A DNA stretch of 6,707 bases from contig JAJRSY010000196.1 in NCBI GenBank assembly GCA_024278565.1, positions 1 to 6,707 of the forward strand, given 5' to 3'. This document shows, piece after piece, positions 1 through 5,262 of the stretch. The position numbers and the translations under genes are program-made. Position 1 is the first letter of the stretch. Each line of letters starts with the position of its first letter. The notes beneath the pieces are model-generated. The model was not told the origin of the DNA, searched no databases, and saw nothing but the letters and a program-made list of their open reading frames with translations. Origin of the DNA: Bacteroidota bacterium. Lineage in GTDB: Bacteria > Bacteroidota > Bacteroidia > Flavobacteriales > Flavobacteriaceae.

Positions 1-22
1 CCATAATTGCTTTGGTATCCTC

Positions 23-73
23 TTCACCTTGGGTGAATTTGCCCCGTTAGGGGCAAAGAGGGCAAAGCCCTTT
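23..73. repeat. Three tandem short hairpins
   Basis: Three inverted repeats follow one another with almost no spacing. TTCACC/GGTGAA (23-28 and 32-37) has a 3-nt loop. TTTGCCCC/GGGGCAAA (38-45 and 50-57) has the tetraloop GTTA. AGGGC/GCCCT (59-63 and 67-71, extendable through a G-T pair) has an AAA loop. The GGGCAAA and GCCC elements could also pair across hairpins. No T-run follows on either strand, so an ordinary intrinsic terminator is not well supported. They may belong to a plasmid origin or to the end of a transcription unit lying left of the window. Confidence 0.6.
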
Positions 74-189
74 GATTAGATGGTAGCGGGTTGCCACGCT
101 GCAAGTTGCTACATTCTTGCAAATACGGCTATCACGTCTACGTCACTTTATGGAATGGTACTTTAAAAATTGCTGACATTCAGAAACTC

Positions 190-232
190 GCCAGTGTCAC
201 TGCTTAGCACATAGCTAAGCAGTGACACTGGC
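190..232. repeat. Perfect 43-bp palindrome (19-bp arms, 5-nt loop)
   Basis: The left arm at 190-208 (begins GCCAGTGTCACTG) is the exact reverse complement of the right arm at 214-232, around the loop ACATA. Nineteen uninterrupted pairs are far more than chance or a typical terminator requires, and no T-run follows in either direction. It could be a relaxase or nick-site hairpin, a single-strand origin, a recombinase site or a cruciform-forming protein-binding site. The structure is seen directly; the function is inferred. Confidence 0.9.
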
Positions 233-245
233 CTACGGCACGTGT

Positions 246-267
246 GTGTTGACGGCAACACCGTCAA
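246..267. repeat. Two mutually exclusive overlapping hairpins
   Basis: GTGTTG/CAACAC (246-251 and 256-261, loop ACGG) overlaps TTGACGG/CCGTCAA (249-255 and 261-267, loop CAACA). The shared bases mean only one can form at a time. A GGGGA/TCCCC pairing (269-273 and 282-286) follows directly. The cluster starts 13 nt from the large palindrome and may be part of the same functional site. Confidence 0.7.
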
Positions 268-299
268 AGGGGATGCTGCGCTCCCCCTGACACCCCTTG

Positions 300-321
300 C
301 TTTAGCCCTTAGGGGCTTAAG
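300..321 (-). terminator. Imperfect hairpin after the VWA gene, possible weak terminator
   Basis: AGCCC (304-308) pairs with GGGCT (313-317) around TTAG, and flanking bases extend the stem after one mismatch. It starts two bases beyond the stop codon of the minus-strand VWA-like gene, a typical position for the end of the three-gene operon. No U-tract follows on the minus strand, so terminator function is uncertain. Confidence 0.35.
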
Positions 322-323
322 TG

Positions 324-1103
324 TTATTGCCCTAATGCTTCCCAAGAAAATTTAGCACCAGAATTTTCAAAACCAGTTTTCCAGTATTCGTATAGTTGAT
401 CCATTTTCATGCCACTAGGGGTTGCAATCTGGATGTAGTGCACAAAAACTTCTGTATTTGAAAAATTGTTTTTGAGCTTTGAGGAAAGCCAAATTTTAAA
501 TTTATCTTGAGAGGGATAGGAAATATCAGTAAATACAAATTGACTATCTCTCGATTTTTGTCGCATATCAGAGAAAATATGAACAATTTTATTGTTTGCG
601 TCTTGAAAGTTTTTATCAATACCAATCACTCCTAAGAGTTCTGCCAATGGAGTAAATCCCTCTGATTTGGCGTTGATAAGCTGAAGAATGACTTGTTCTA
701 AAGGTTGTTCAAAGGCTTTTGAATATTGGTCTTTTATTTTATGTGTACCTGTATTAAGCCTTTGAAAGGCATCATCTCCAAGCTTTCCTGGGCTACAAGT
801 ATTGATTTTATAGATAGTGCTATGTTCTACATCCCCAGTTAGTTCATAAACAACGACACGATCCCCTCGACTAACATTTTTAATATTATCGAGAATTTTT
901 TGTTCTAAGGATTTAGCCAAATCCTTTTTCCAAGGATCAGTTCTATCAATGATAAAAATGTGGTTTGTTTTTGGGGAGGGTTCAAGGCAATGGGAAACAG
1001 GATCGTATGATTTTCTGAAGAAAAATTGTGTAGCAATGAAAACCCCAAAAATAAGAGCCGCCGCTACAAGGCCACTAAAAAAATATTTTACTGAATTTTG
1101 CAT
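324..1103 (-). CDS. Membrane-anchored VWA-like protein (259 aa), third gene of membrane operon
   Basis: I chose the ATG at 1103, giving 259 aa, because it follows the upstream stop codon by one base and has a GGGAGG Shine-Dalgarno site lying inside the last codons of that gene. A longer reading from 1160 would run into the upstream gene. Residues about 8-28 form one hydrophobic segment, so the protein is an N-terminally anchored membrane protein with a soluble domain of about 225 aa. That domain begins with a beta-strand and IIDRTDP (51-57), then has EGFTPLAELL with Thr151, and HIFSDM with Asp179. The order and spacing of Asp-x-Thr, Thr and Asp resemble the metal-binding (MIDAS) site of von Willebrand factor A domains, though the usual DxSxS is changed to DRTDP. 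This suggests a protein- or metal-binding adaptor. I do not recognise the exact family. The operon context implies it works with the two other membrane proteins. Confidence 0.85.
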   Translation of the reverse strand: MQNSVKYFFSGLVAAALIFGVFIATQFFFRKSYDPVSHCLEPSPKTNHIFIIDRTDPWKKDLAKSLEQKILDNIKNVSRGDRVVVYELTGDVEHSTIYKINTCSPGKLGDDAFQRLNTGTHKIKDQYSKAFEQPLEQVILQLINAKSEGFTPLAELLGVIGIDKNFQDANNKIVHIFSDMRQKSRDSQFVFTDISYPSQDKFKIWLSSKLKNNFSNTEVFVHYIQIATPSGMKMDQLYEYWKTGFENSGAKFSWEALGQ

Positions 1104-1104
1104 A

Positions 1105-2520
1105 TTAACCTCCCGTTTGTTTAAGTCTGACGCCATGTTCAATTTTCCCGATTTCAGCATCCATATTGTTAATAATTTTATGCATGTGCTCGTACAGTTC
1201 TTTGGTTGATTGGGCAGAAACCGTCTTTACATCAAATAAATCTCCTTGGGGTGAGGAAGCGGTATTATCGTTTTCCCCTATCTCTCCATCAGTTACAATT
1301 TGGGGTAACTCGCCAAAGTAATCAGGGGTACTACTATCTCTAATGCTTCTAACCTCATCCCTGAAATAGGTTATGCACGTATCGGCAATTGATTGATATT
1401 TCTTTTTAATACTTTGAACATCGTTGTTTTTATTGCGACGGTTTTCATGATATTTGCTGAAGTCTGTTTGAATATTTGCAGTTTTTGATATTTCTTGGCG
1501 TATCTCTTCTTGGGCTTCGGTTAAGGTATTTTGTATTTCGATTGTCGTTTTCTCCTTATACGCATGGTAGTCATCTTCAGCCTTTTTAAGAGTATTATAT
1601 CTTCTATTGAAGTCTGGGAAAGGGTCTGGATATATTGTATATCCCTTTACAAACGATAAAAATATTTCCATAAAACCTACTCCGAAAATAATAAATGCGC
1701 CTGTAGAGTTAATAATCCCATATATATTAGGCATAAAGCTAGTAAGGCTAAAATATGCACTCATGTTATCTTCATATGCTAATTTATAATTTGTTGCTAA
1801 TGAAACTAAGCATATTGACACTAATAATAGAAATATGGTGATTGCCCAATGTAGAAGAAGATTACGTTCTTCTGGCAGCTTTTTCAATTGTCTATGTTGA
1901 ATTCCTGCACCGCCGCTAAAAATCAAAATGGCAATGGCAATTAGTGTGCTAAACCCCCAACCAGAAACGGTTCCTTTAGGCATGTCTATTCCAATGAAAT
2001 AACCGTTAATAGCAACATCTATAATTAATAGCACACCAAGCACACCAAACAACATATCTGAAAGCTTGCTTGCTTCTTTGGGGGTATAACTAAGACCATT
2101 TTTACGTTTAAAGCTAGAAAGTTCAAATTCTTTCTGAAACAGATCACTATATATGGAAGATAAGTATGATTTGTGGTGTATCCATTTGCTATCCATCTTG
2201 CTTTTCGCAAGATTAACGATGTTCTGGATGTTGTTTTTTATAACTGATAAATCAAAGGATAAACTTGTTGGTGATATCTGAGAATGCAACTCAAAAAGTT
2301 TCTTTTTTTCATAAAAAAAATCATTTCGGCAAATAGATATGATTTGTTGCTCTTTTTCAGATAAATTTTGTTTTTCAGATAAATTCCTATCGTTTGCCAT
2401 TGTGTGAGCAGCTTTTTGCAAGCTCAATACTTTAATAATGTTATTAGCAGACGGTTCATTTTTTTTATCTAAAAAATTGGATATAGCACCAGCCGCTGAT
2501 TTTTGTGATTGTCTTTCCAC
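1105..2520 (-). CDS. Four-helix membrane protein with cytoplasmic-type coiled coil (471 aa), function unknown
   Basis: The start is a GTG at 2520, supported by a GGGAGAA site about 8 nt upstream that overlaps the end of the preceding gene. Seen in the sequence: a charged, helical N-terminal region (1-150), four hydrophobic segments near residues 157-178, 188-206, 223-243 and 265-291, then a strongly helical, Glu/Lys-rich region (about 308-380) typical of a coiled coil, and an acidic linker (about 405-425) before a last helix. Helices 1-2 are linked by a short loop and both large soluble parts probably face the same side. Residues 46-57 hold a duplicated six-residue unit (NLSEK twice). It is the middle gene of three; the stop codon is followed by the VWA-like gene after one base, so the two are probably translationally coupled and may form a complex. 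I recognise no named family. Confidence 0.85.
   Translation of the reverse strand: MERQSQKSAAGAISNFLDKKNEPSANNIIKVLSLQKAAHTMANDRNLSEKQNLSEKEQQIISICRNDFFYEKKKLFELHSQISPTSLSFDLSVIKNNIQNIVNLAKSKMDSKWIHHKSYLSSIYSDLFQKEFELSSFKRKNGLSYTPKEASKLSDMLFGVLGVLLIIDVAINGYFIGIDMPKGTVSGWGFSTLIAIAILIFSGGAGIQHRQLKKLPEERNLLLHWAITIFLLLVSICLVSLATNYKLAYEDNMSAYFSLTSFMPNIYGIINSTGAFIIFGVGFMEIFLSFVKGYTIYPDPFPDFNRRYNTLKKAEDDYHAYKEKTTIEIQNTLTEAQEEIRQEISKTANIQTDFSKYHENRRNKNNDVQSIKKKYQSIADTCITYFRDEVRSIRDSSTPDYFGELPQIVTDGEIGENDNTASSPQGDLFDVKTVSAQSTKELYEHMHKIINNMDAEIGKIEHGVRLKQTGG
2353..2385 (-). repeat. 18-bp in-frame tandem duplication
   Basis: The 15-mer TTTTTCAGATAAATT occurs at 2353-2367 and again at 2371-2385, a period of 18 bp. 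On the coding strand this repeats the residues NLSEK (plus one more) in the N-terminal region of the four-helix membrane protein. It looks like a recent slippage or duplication that keeps the frame. Confidence 0.9.
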
Positions 2521-2523
2521 CTG

Positions 2524-3093
2524 TTATTCTCCCGTATGAAAAAATGTTGTGATAATTCTTAGATATATAACTGATAAAGATAGAATGAAAGCAAAACCTA
2601 TAGCCAAATCAGGGGCTTCTAAGTAAGAGGAGGTTATATATATTACACCAGTTATAAATGACCATAATGTTAGGATACTGCGAACATCTTTGATCCCATT
2701 GCGCAGGAGGGTGTGTAGGCAGCCTTTGTATAATAATACACAAGCATATACCCCAATTCTTACTGCAAAGAGGATAACGATAAATAAAAGAAAAAGCCCT
2801 ATTCCAAAATCAATCCACACATATGCTCCAGAAATAAGTGTTTCAATCCAATAGGCATGTTCTTTTTCAAAAAAGGTTTGATACGCTGTGTCATCTATAA
2901 AAAAATAAAGATTTAGTAAGGATATAAGGGATAAAAATGGAAATAGAAGCGTGGGGACAAGGAATATCACGAAGAGAATAATACTTCTTTGGAACAAGGA
3001 TTTTAGAATAAAACACGTATCCTTAAAAGGTCGTGTTAACCATTTCCAAAAGGCACTATCTGTTATTATTTCTATAAAAAGTAAAATTTCCAT
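2524..3093 (-). CDS. Small polytopic membrane protein (189 aa), first gene of membrane operon
   Basis: The protein is dominated by hydrophobic stretches at about residues 36-65, 92-122, 138-158 and 162-184, giving four or possibly five membrane helices. A short amphipathic N-terminus (WKWLTRPFKD, 16-25) precedes them. The ATG at 3093 is the only credible start, but the sequence before it (AAAAAACCC) is a poor Shine-Dalgarno site, so translation may be weak. The stop codon lies 3 nt before the GTG of the next gene, and the Shine-Dalgarno site of that gene sits in its last codons. This indicates one transcript with tightly linked translation. It starts only 56 bp from the divergent lipoprotein toxin gene, so the two units must share regulatory DNA. 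No family recognised. Confidence 0.8.
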   Translation of the reverse strand: MEILLFIEIITDSAFWKWLTRPFKDTCFILKSLFQRSIILFVIFLVPTLLFPFLSLISLLNLYFFIDDTAYQTFFEKEHAYWIETLISGAYVWIDFGIGLFLLFIVILFAVRIGVYACVLLYKGCLHTLLRNGIKDVRSILTLWSFITGVIYITSSYLEAPDLAIGFAFILSLSVIYLRIITTFFHTGE

Positions 3094-3118
3094 TTGGGTT
3101 TTTTCTATGTTATATTTC

Positions 3119-3149
3119 TATAATCTTTATCATGGTTTTTGGGAAAAGT
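3119..3149 (+). promoter_or_regulatory. -10 box and ribosome binding site of the lipoprotein toxin gene
   Basis: A perfect TATAAT at 3119-3124 lies 25 bases before the ATG at 3150. The -35 side is weak (TTGGGT at 3094-3099 with a long 19-nt spacer). GGGA at 3141-3144 sits 5 nt before the ATG and decides for this start over the in-frame ATG at 3132. The whole region between the two divergent starts is only 56 bp, so expression from the two directions probably interferes. Confidence 0.5.
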
Positions 3150-3731
3150 ATGAAATTTTTTAGGCTTGGACTTTTATTGTGTTTGTTAGTCACGGTGACT
3201 GTTTCGTTATCTGGGTGTAAATGGGCACCTGGTGCCCAAGTTGCCAAACAAGTAGTTAAAGTTTCTGCCAAGCAAGCCACAAAACAGTCTGTAAAGGCTG
3301 TGGCTAAAGTTGGCGCAAAAACTAAAGTTGCAAGGCTCTTTAATAAAAAAACAGTGGCAAGAAGCGCAAACGCAGAAGCAGGCTATTCAACAAGAAAAAT
3401 ATACCAAACTTACACAAAAACTAATCCTAAAACAGGTGATATATACTGTGGCAAGACAAGCGGTTGCGGGTTGCCAAAAGATAATGTTATTAAGCGTGAT
3501 TCTAATCACCATATGAATAAAGAAGGGTATGACCCTGCTGTTTTGGATAAAAGCTCTAAAAATTCTTCTGCAATTCGTGGGCGAGAACAAGAATTGATAG
3601 ATTTTCATGGTGGTGCAAAATCACAAGGCGGTACTTCAGGGAATAAAATAAACAGTATATCTGATAAAAACCCTAAAAAAGAATTTTATCAGAATGAAAA
3701 TAAGAAGAAATTTGGACAGAAAGATGACTAG
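3150..3731 (+). CDS. Lipoprotein with C-terminal GIY-YIG/URI-like nuclease toxin domain (193 aa)
   Basis: From the ATG at 3150, residues 1-22 form a lipoprotein signal peptide: Lys/Arg near the start, a Leu-rich core, then the lipobox LSGC with Cys23 as the lipidated residue. Lys follows Cys23, so there is no Asp inner-membrane retention signal. Residues 30-62 are an Ala/Lys/Val-rich amphipathic stretch. The C-terminal part (about 82-190) reads like a polymorphic-toxin cassette of the GIY-YIG/URI nuclease type: KIYQTY (83-88), IYCGKTS (98-104) as the YIG part, KRDSNHH (115-121) with Arg116, RGREQELIDF (143-152) with candidate catalytic Glu146, and SQGGTSGNKINSIS (158-171) with Asn165. The predicted role is nucleic-acid cleavage in a target cell, with the lipid anchor placing it in the envelope. 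The next gene overlaps by 8 bp and looks like its immunity gene. Assignment rests on motif recognition only. Confidence 0.75.
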   Translation: MKFFRLGLLLCLLVTVTVSLSGCKWAPGAQVAKQVVKVSAKQATKQSVKAVAKVGAKTKVARLFNKKTVARSANAEAGYSTRKIYQTYTKTNPKTGDIYCGKTSGCGLPKDNVIKRDSNHHMNKEGYDPAVLDKSSKNSSAIRGREQELIDFHGGAKSQGGTSGNKINSISDKNPKKEFYQNENKKKFGQKDD

Positions 3732-4158
3732 AAAAAAAAATGTAAAAGGTAATGTTTTAAAAATTGAGCTGGAAAGTGGTAAATTCGCGCTTGCAGTGGT
3801 TTCTGGAGGTGGTTTAGTCTCTTTTTTTGATGCAACAACGATAGAGGAGGCGCAAATTAATAAGCCTATGTTTTCAATATGGGTTATGGAACGTGCTATA
3901 AAATCAAGGGATTGGAAAAAGGTTGGGCATATTGAGATTGGTGATAATATAGATCAACATCCCGCATTTTTTAAACGAGATATTGTAAGTGGAAAGTTTT
4001 ACAAAACATATGATAGTGCTGAAGAAATACCTATTACAAAGGAAGAATCTAAGGGTCTGGAATGTGCTGCTGTTTGGAGTAAGTGCCATGTAGAAGATAG
4101 ATTAAATGATTATTTTGCTGGTGTTCCAAATGGAGCTTATCAACGTATGAGGCCGTAG
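3724..4158 (+). CDS. Imm26-like immunity protein (144 aa)
   Basis: I chose the ATG at 3724, which overlaps the toxin stop by 8 bp (ATGACTAG) and has GGACAG shortly upstream. An in-frame ATG at 3694 lies deeper in the toxin gene and lacks a good ribosome site. The protein is soluble, with no signal peptide. Its pattern fits the Imm26 immunity family: VLKIELESGKFALAVV (11-26), LVSFFDA (31-37), INKPMFSIWVM (45-55), WKKVGHIEI (64-72), HPAFFKRD (79-86), and GLECAAVWSKCHVEDRL (111-127). It should stay in the cytoplasm and neutralise the toxin domain of the preceding lipoprotein in the producing and sister cells. Position immediately after a toxin supports this. The family call is from memory of the motif pattern. 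Confidence 0.75.
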   Translation: MTRKKNVKGNVLKIELESGKFALAVVSGGGLVSFFDATTIEEAQINKPMFSIWVMERAIKSRDWKKVGHIEIGDNIDQHPAFFKRDIVSGKFYKTYDSAEEIPITKEESKGLECAAVWSKCHVEDRLNDYFAGVPNGAYQRMRP

Positions 4159-4259
4159 GCTTCCATGAGTAGGTAAATAGGAGTACCGCGCTTTATTGCC
4201 AATAACCTAAGTTCCCCTTGCAGCCTGCACCATTGCACCAAGCATGGCGCAGATAAATC

Positions 4260-4291
4260 CTAACTTTTGAGTATATAAGCATAAAAGTTAG
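4260..4291. repeat. AT-rich inverted repeat (9-bp arms)
   Basis: CTAACTTTT at 4260-4268 is the exact reverse complement of AAAAGTTAG at 4283-4291, with a 14-nt spacer. The arms are weak in G+C and the spacer is long, so a protein-binding or recombination site is as likely as an RNA hairpin. Confidence 0.7.
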
Positions 4292-4431
4292 TGCCTTGAA
4301 AGTAATTTGTTGCGCATGGTTCGGATAAAATACCGCGCTAACCCAAGCAGAGTAACGATTATAAGACGGGTGACTACCCGCTAAGTTTTCTACAATAGTT
4401 AGGGTTATTCTTTAGGGGTACGGGTAAAAGA

Positions 4432-4451
4432 AAAGCCCCCGCAGGGGCTTT
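4432..4451 (-). terminator. Intrinsic terminator of the HI1419/HI1420-type module
   Basis: AAAGCCCC (4432-4439) pairs with GGGGCTTT (4444-4451) around CGCA. On the minus strand the stem ends in GGGGGCTTTTCTTTT, a good U-tract. It starts two bases after the antitoxin stop codon. Read on the plus strand, only TTTAATTA follows, so it is mainly a minus-strand terminator. Confidence 0.85.
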
Positions 4452-4453
4452 AA

Positions 4454-4762
4454 TTATGCTGTTACTTTTGGAACAAAGTGCATTTGCACTTCAATCCCTA
4501 AAGCACCAAGCACTTTTTGTATGGTTTTACTTTGTGGATTCCCGCCTTTTGATAAGGCTCTGTATAGGTTTTCTCTATTCAGGCCAGCAGCAGCAGCCAC
4601 ACCTTTTACGCCGCCATCTTGGGCTTTTGCAACATCTCTTAAAGCGAGTTGAAAAAGCTCTTCCCCACCGTCTGCATAGGATTCCTCTAGGTAAAGAGCT
4701 ACTTGTTCAGGGTCTTGTAAAAAGCTTAGTTTGTGTCCTTCGAATGGTGTACTTTTACTCAT
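4454..4762 (-). CDS. HI1420-type antitoxin (102 aa), helix-turn-helix addiction module antidote
   Basis: This matches the short antidote family found downstream of HI1419-type toxins (the TIGR02684 pattern). The N-terminus SFLQDPEQVALYLEE (13-27) is the usual lead-in, followed by LFQLALRDVAKAQDG (36-50) and a helix-turn-helix region VKGVAAAAGLNRENLYRAL (52-70) and a LGALGIEV end (85-92). It should bind and block the toxin and, through its helix-turn-helix, repress the shared promoter. The ATG at 4762 lies 2 nt after the toxin stop, with AGGAG just upstream inside the toxin's last codons. The order toxin-then-antitoxin is normal for this family and unlike parDE. Full length. Confidence 0.9.
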   Translation of the reverse strand: MSKSTPFEGHKLSFLQDPEQVALYLEESYADGGEELFQLALRDVAKAQDGGVKGVAAAAGLNRENLYRALSKGGNPQSKTIQKVLGALGIEVQMHFVPKVTA

Positions 4763-4764
4763 GG

Positions 4765-5097
4765 TTATTTTCTCCTTTCATAGTCAGCAAGATGTTCCTT
4801 TGCTTGTTTGATAGCTTTGTTTTGATCTCGTTTAATTGAGCCAGCTAACAATAAAACAATTTTATTTTCTATAATACCATAGAAAATACGATACCCTGCT
4901 CCATAATGTTCGCGCATTTCAAAAATACCTTTTGCGCCTTTGATATTTTTAAAATCGCCAAAGTTTCCAAGGCTTGCGCGGTTGATACGTTGAATAATTT
5001 TTCGCTGTGCGGTTTGGTCTTTTAAACTGTCCGCCCATTCAGAAAATGGGATTTCCCCATTTTCCTTTGTGTATTGTTCAATTTCGTATCTCTTCAT
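4765..5097 (-). CDS. HI1419-type RelE/ParE-superfamily toxin (110 aa)
   Basis: The protein fits the addiction-module killer family of the RelE/ParE fold (the TIGR02683 pattern): IPFSEWADSLKD (16-27), RINRASLGNFGDFKN (38-52), GIFEMREHYGAGYRIFYG (57-74), a hydrophobic strand IVLLLAGS (79-86), then KRDQNKAIKQAKEH (88-101). Members of this superfamily act on translation (mRNA cleavage at the ribosome) or on gyrase; which applies here cannot be read from the sequence. The ATG at 5097 is the only good start. It has no Shine-Dalgarno site and lies where the promoter's predicted start would fall, so the message may be leaderless. The antitoxin gene follows 2 nt after the stop codon. Confidence 0.9.
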   Translation of the reverse strand: MKRYEIEQYTKENGEIPFSEWADSLKDQTAQRKIIQRINRASLGNFGDFKNIKGAKGIFEMREHYGAGYRIFYGIIENKIVLLLAGSIKRDQNKAIKQAKEHLADYERRK

Positions 5098-5103
5098 TCT
5101 TAT

Positions 5104-5143
5104 AGTGTAGTTTAAAAGCTACACCATGTCAAGGGCTGACATG
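5104..5143 (-). promoter_or_regulatory. Promoter and two palindromic operators of the HI1419/HI1420-type module
   Basis: On the minus strand there is a perfect TTGACA (5127-5132), a 17-nt spacer and TACACT (5104-5109) as -10. Two palindromes cover it: GTGTAG/CTACAC (5105-5110 and 5119-5124, nearly continuous through the spacer) over the -10 and spacer, and CATGTCA/TGACATG (5125-5131 and 5137-5143, 5-nt loop) over the -35. This is what autorepression by the antitoxin, alone or with toxin, would need. The predicted transcription start, about 7 nt after the -10, falls on the A of the toxin ATG. Confidence 0.75.
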
Positions 5144-5182
5144 TAATTAACTTATTCTAGGAAAGTTAAGGTAATTGTATTG

Positions 5183-5236
5183 TTGATTTATTAAAATATG
5201 TCAGGTATGATTAAGTCATACTACCATAATATGGTA
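5183..5236 (+). promoter_or_regulatory. parDE promoter with palindromic operator
   Basis: TTGATT (5183-5188), a 17-nt spacer and TATGAT (5206-5211) form a reasonable promoter. Just after the predicted start lies TACCATA-A-TATGGTA (5222-5236), a perfect 7-bp inverted repeat, and further GGTAT/ATACC half-sites occur at 5204-5208 and 5258-5262. Ribbon-helix-helix antitoxins such as ParD bind short palindromes of this kind, so autoregulation is likely. A downstream alternative -10, TATAGA at 5235-5240, lacks a good -35. Confidence 0.6.
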
Positions 5237-5262
5237 TAGAAACAGTAAAAAGGAAAGATACC

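Larger units (their letters stand above)
1..323. other. Non-coding, hairpin-rich block; candidate oriT/mob-proximal region
   Basis: No convincing gene lies in this stretch. It is visibly richer in G+C than the coding regions to its right and carries at least five inverted repeats: three back-to-back hairpins at 23-73, a perfect 19-bp-arm palindrome at 190-232, a pair of mutually exclusive hairpins at 246-267, a G/C block pairing 269-273 with 282-286, and a hairpin at 300-321 beside the VWA gene stop codon. On a plasmid, such a cluster typically marks a transfer origin, a replication or single-strand origin, or a recombination site. I favour an oriT next to mob genes lying left of the window, but no relaxase gene is visible and I recognise no exact nic site. 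The assignment is inference. Confidence 0.35.
4159..4453. other. Non-coding region with short repeats between toxin-immunity and TA modules
   Basis: No gene is convincing here. It holds a 9-bp direct repeat TACCGCGCT at 4184-4192 and 4331-4339, an AT-rich inverted repeat at 4260-4291, a CGGGT/ACCCG hairpin at 4367-4380 with a short T-run a few bases later (a possible weak plus-strand terminator), and a good minus-strand terminator at 4432-4451. G+C is higher than in the flanking toxin gene. It may be a remnant of another plasmid segment or hold a small RNA or recombination site. Confidence 0.5.

Noticed and set aside
1..77. Open frame at the left edge (plus frame 2) and an ATG on the minus strand at 4
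   Set aside because: The plus frame is made mostly of hairpin sequence, and the minus ATG has its nearest GAGG 14 nt away. Without the left flank neither can be called.
163..345. Minus-strand ORF of 60 codons over the hairpin block
   Set aside because: It runs through the large palindrome and the end of the VWA-like gene, has no ribosome site, and its low-complexity product resembles nothing. It is chance coding in a G+C-richer stretch.
949..1209. Plus-strand ORF across the junction of the VWA-like and four-helix genes
   Set aside because: Both minus-strand genes are supported by ribosome sites and tight spacing. This frame has no support.
3132..3149. Upstream ATG of the lipoprotein gene as its start
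   Set aside because: The ATG at 3150 has GGGA at the right distance and gives a standard lipoprotein signal peptide; the upstream ATG has no ribosome site.
4316..4384. Short basic ORF (22 codons) in the non-coding region
   Set aside because: It has no ribosome site and no recognisable product, and its end covers the CGGGT/ACCCG hairpin. Too short to support.
4456..4839. Plus-strand ORF of 127 codons opposite the antitoxin and toxin genes
   Set aside because: It lies antisense to two well-recognised toxin-antitoxin genes and its composition (Leu- and Gln-rich) is that of an antisense shadow.
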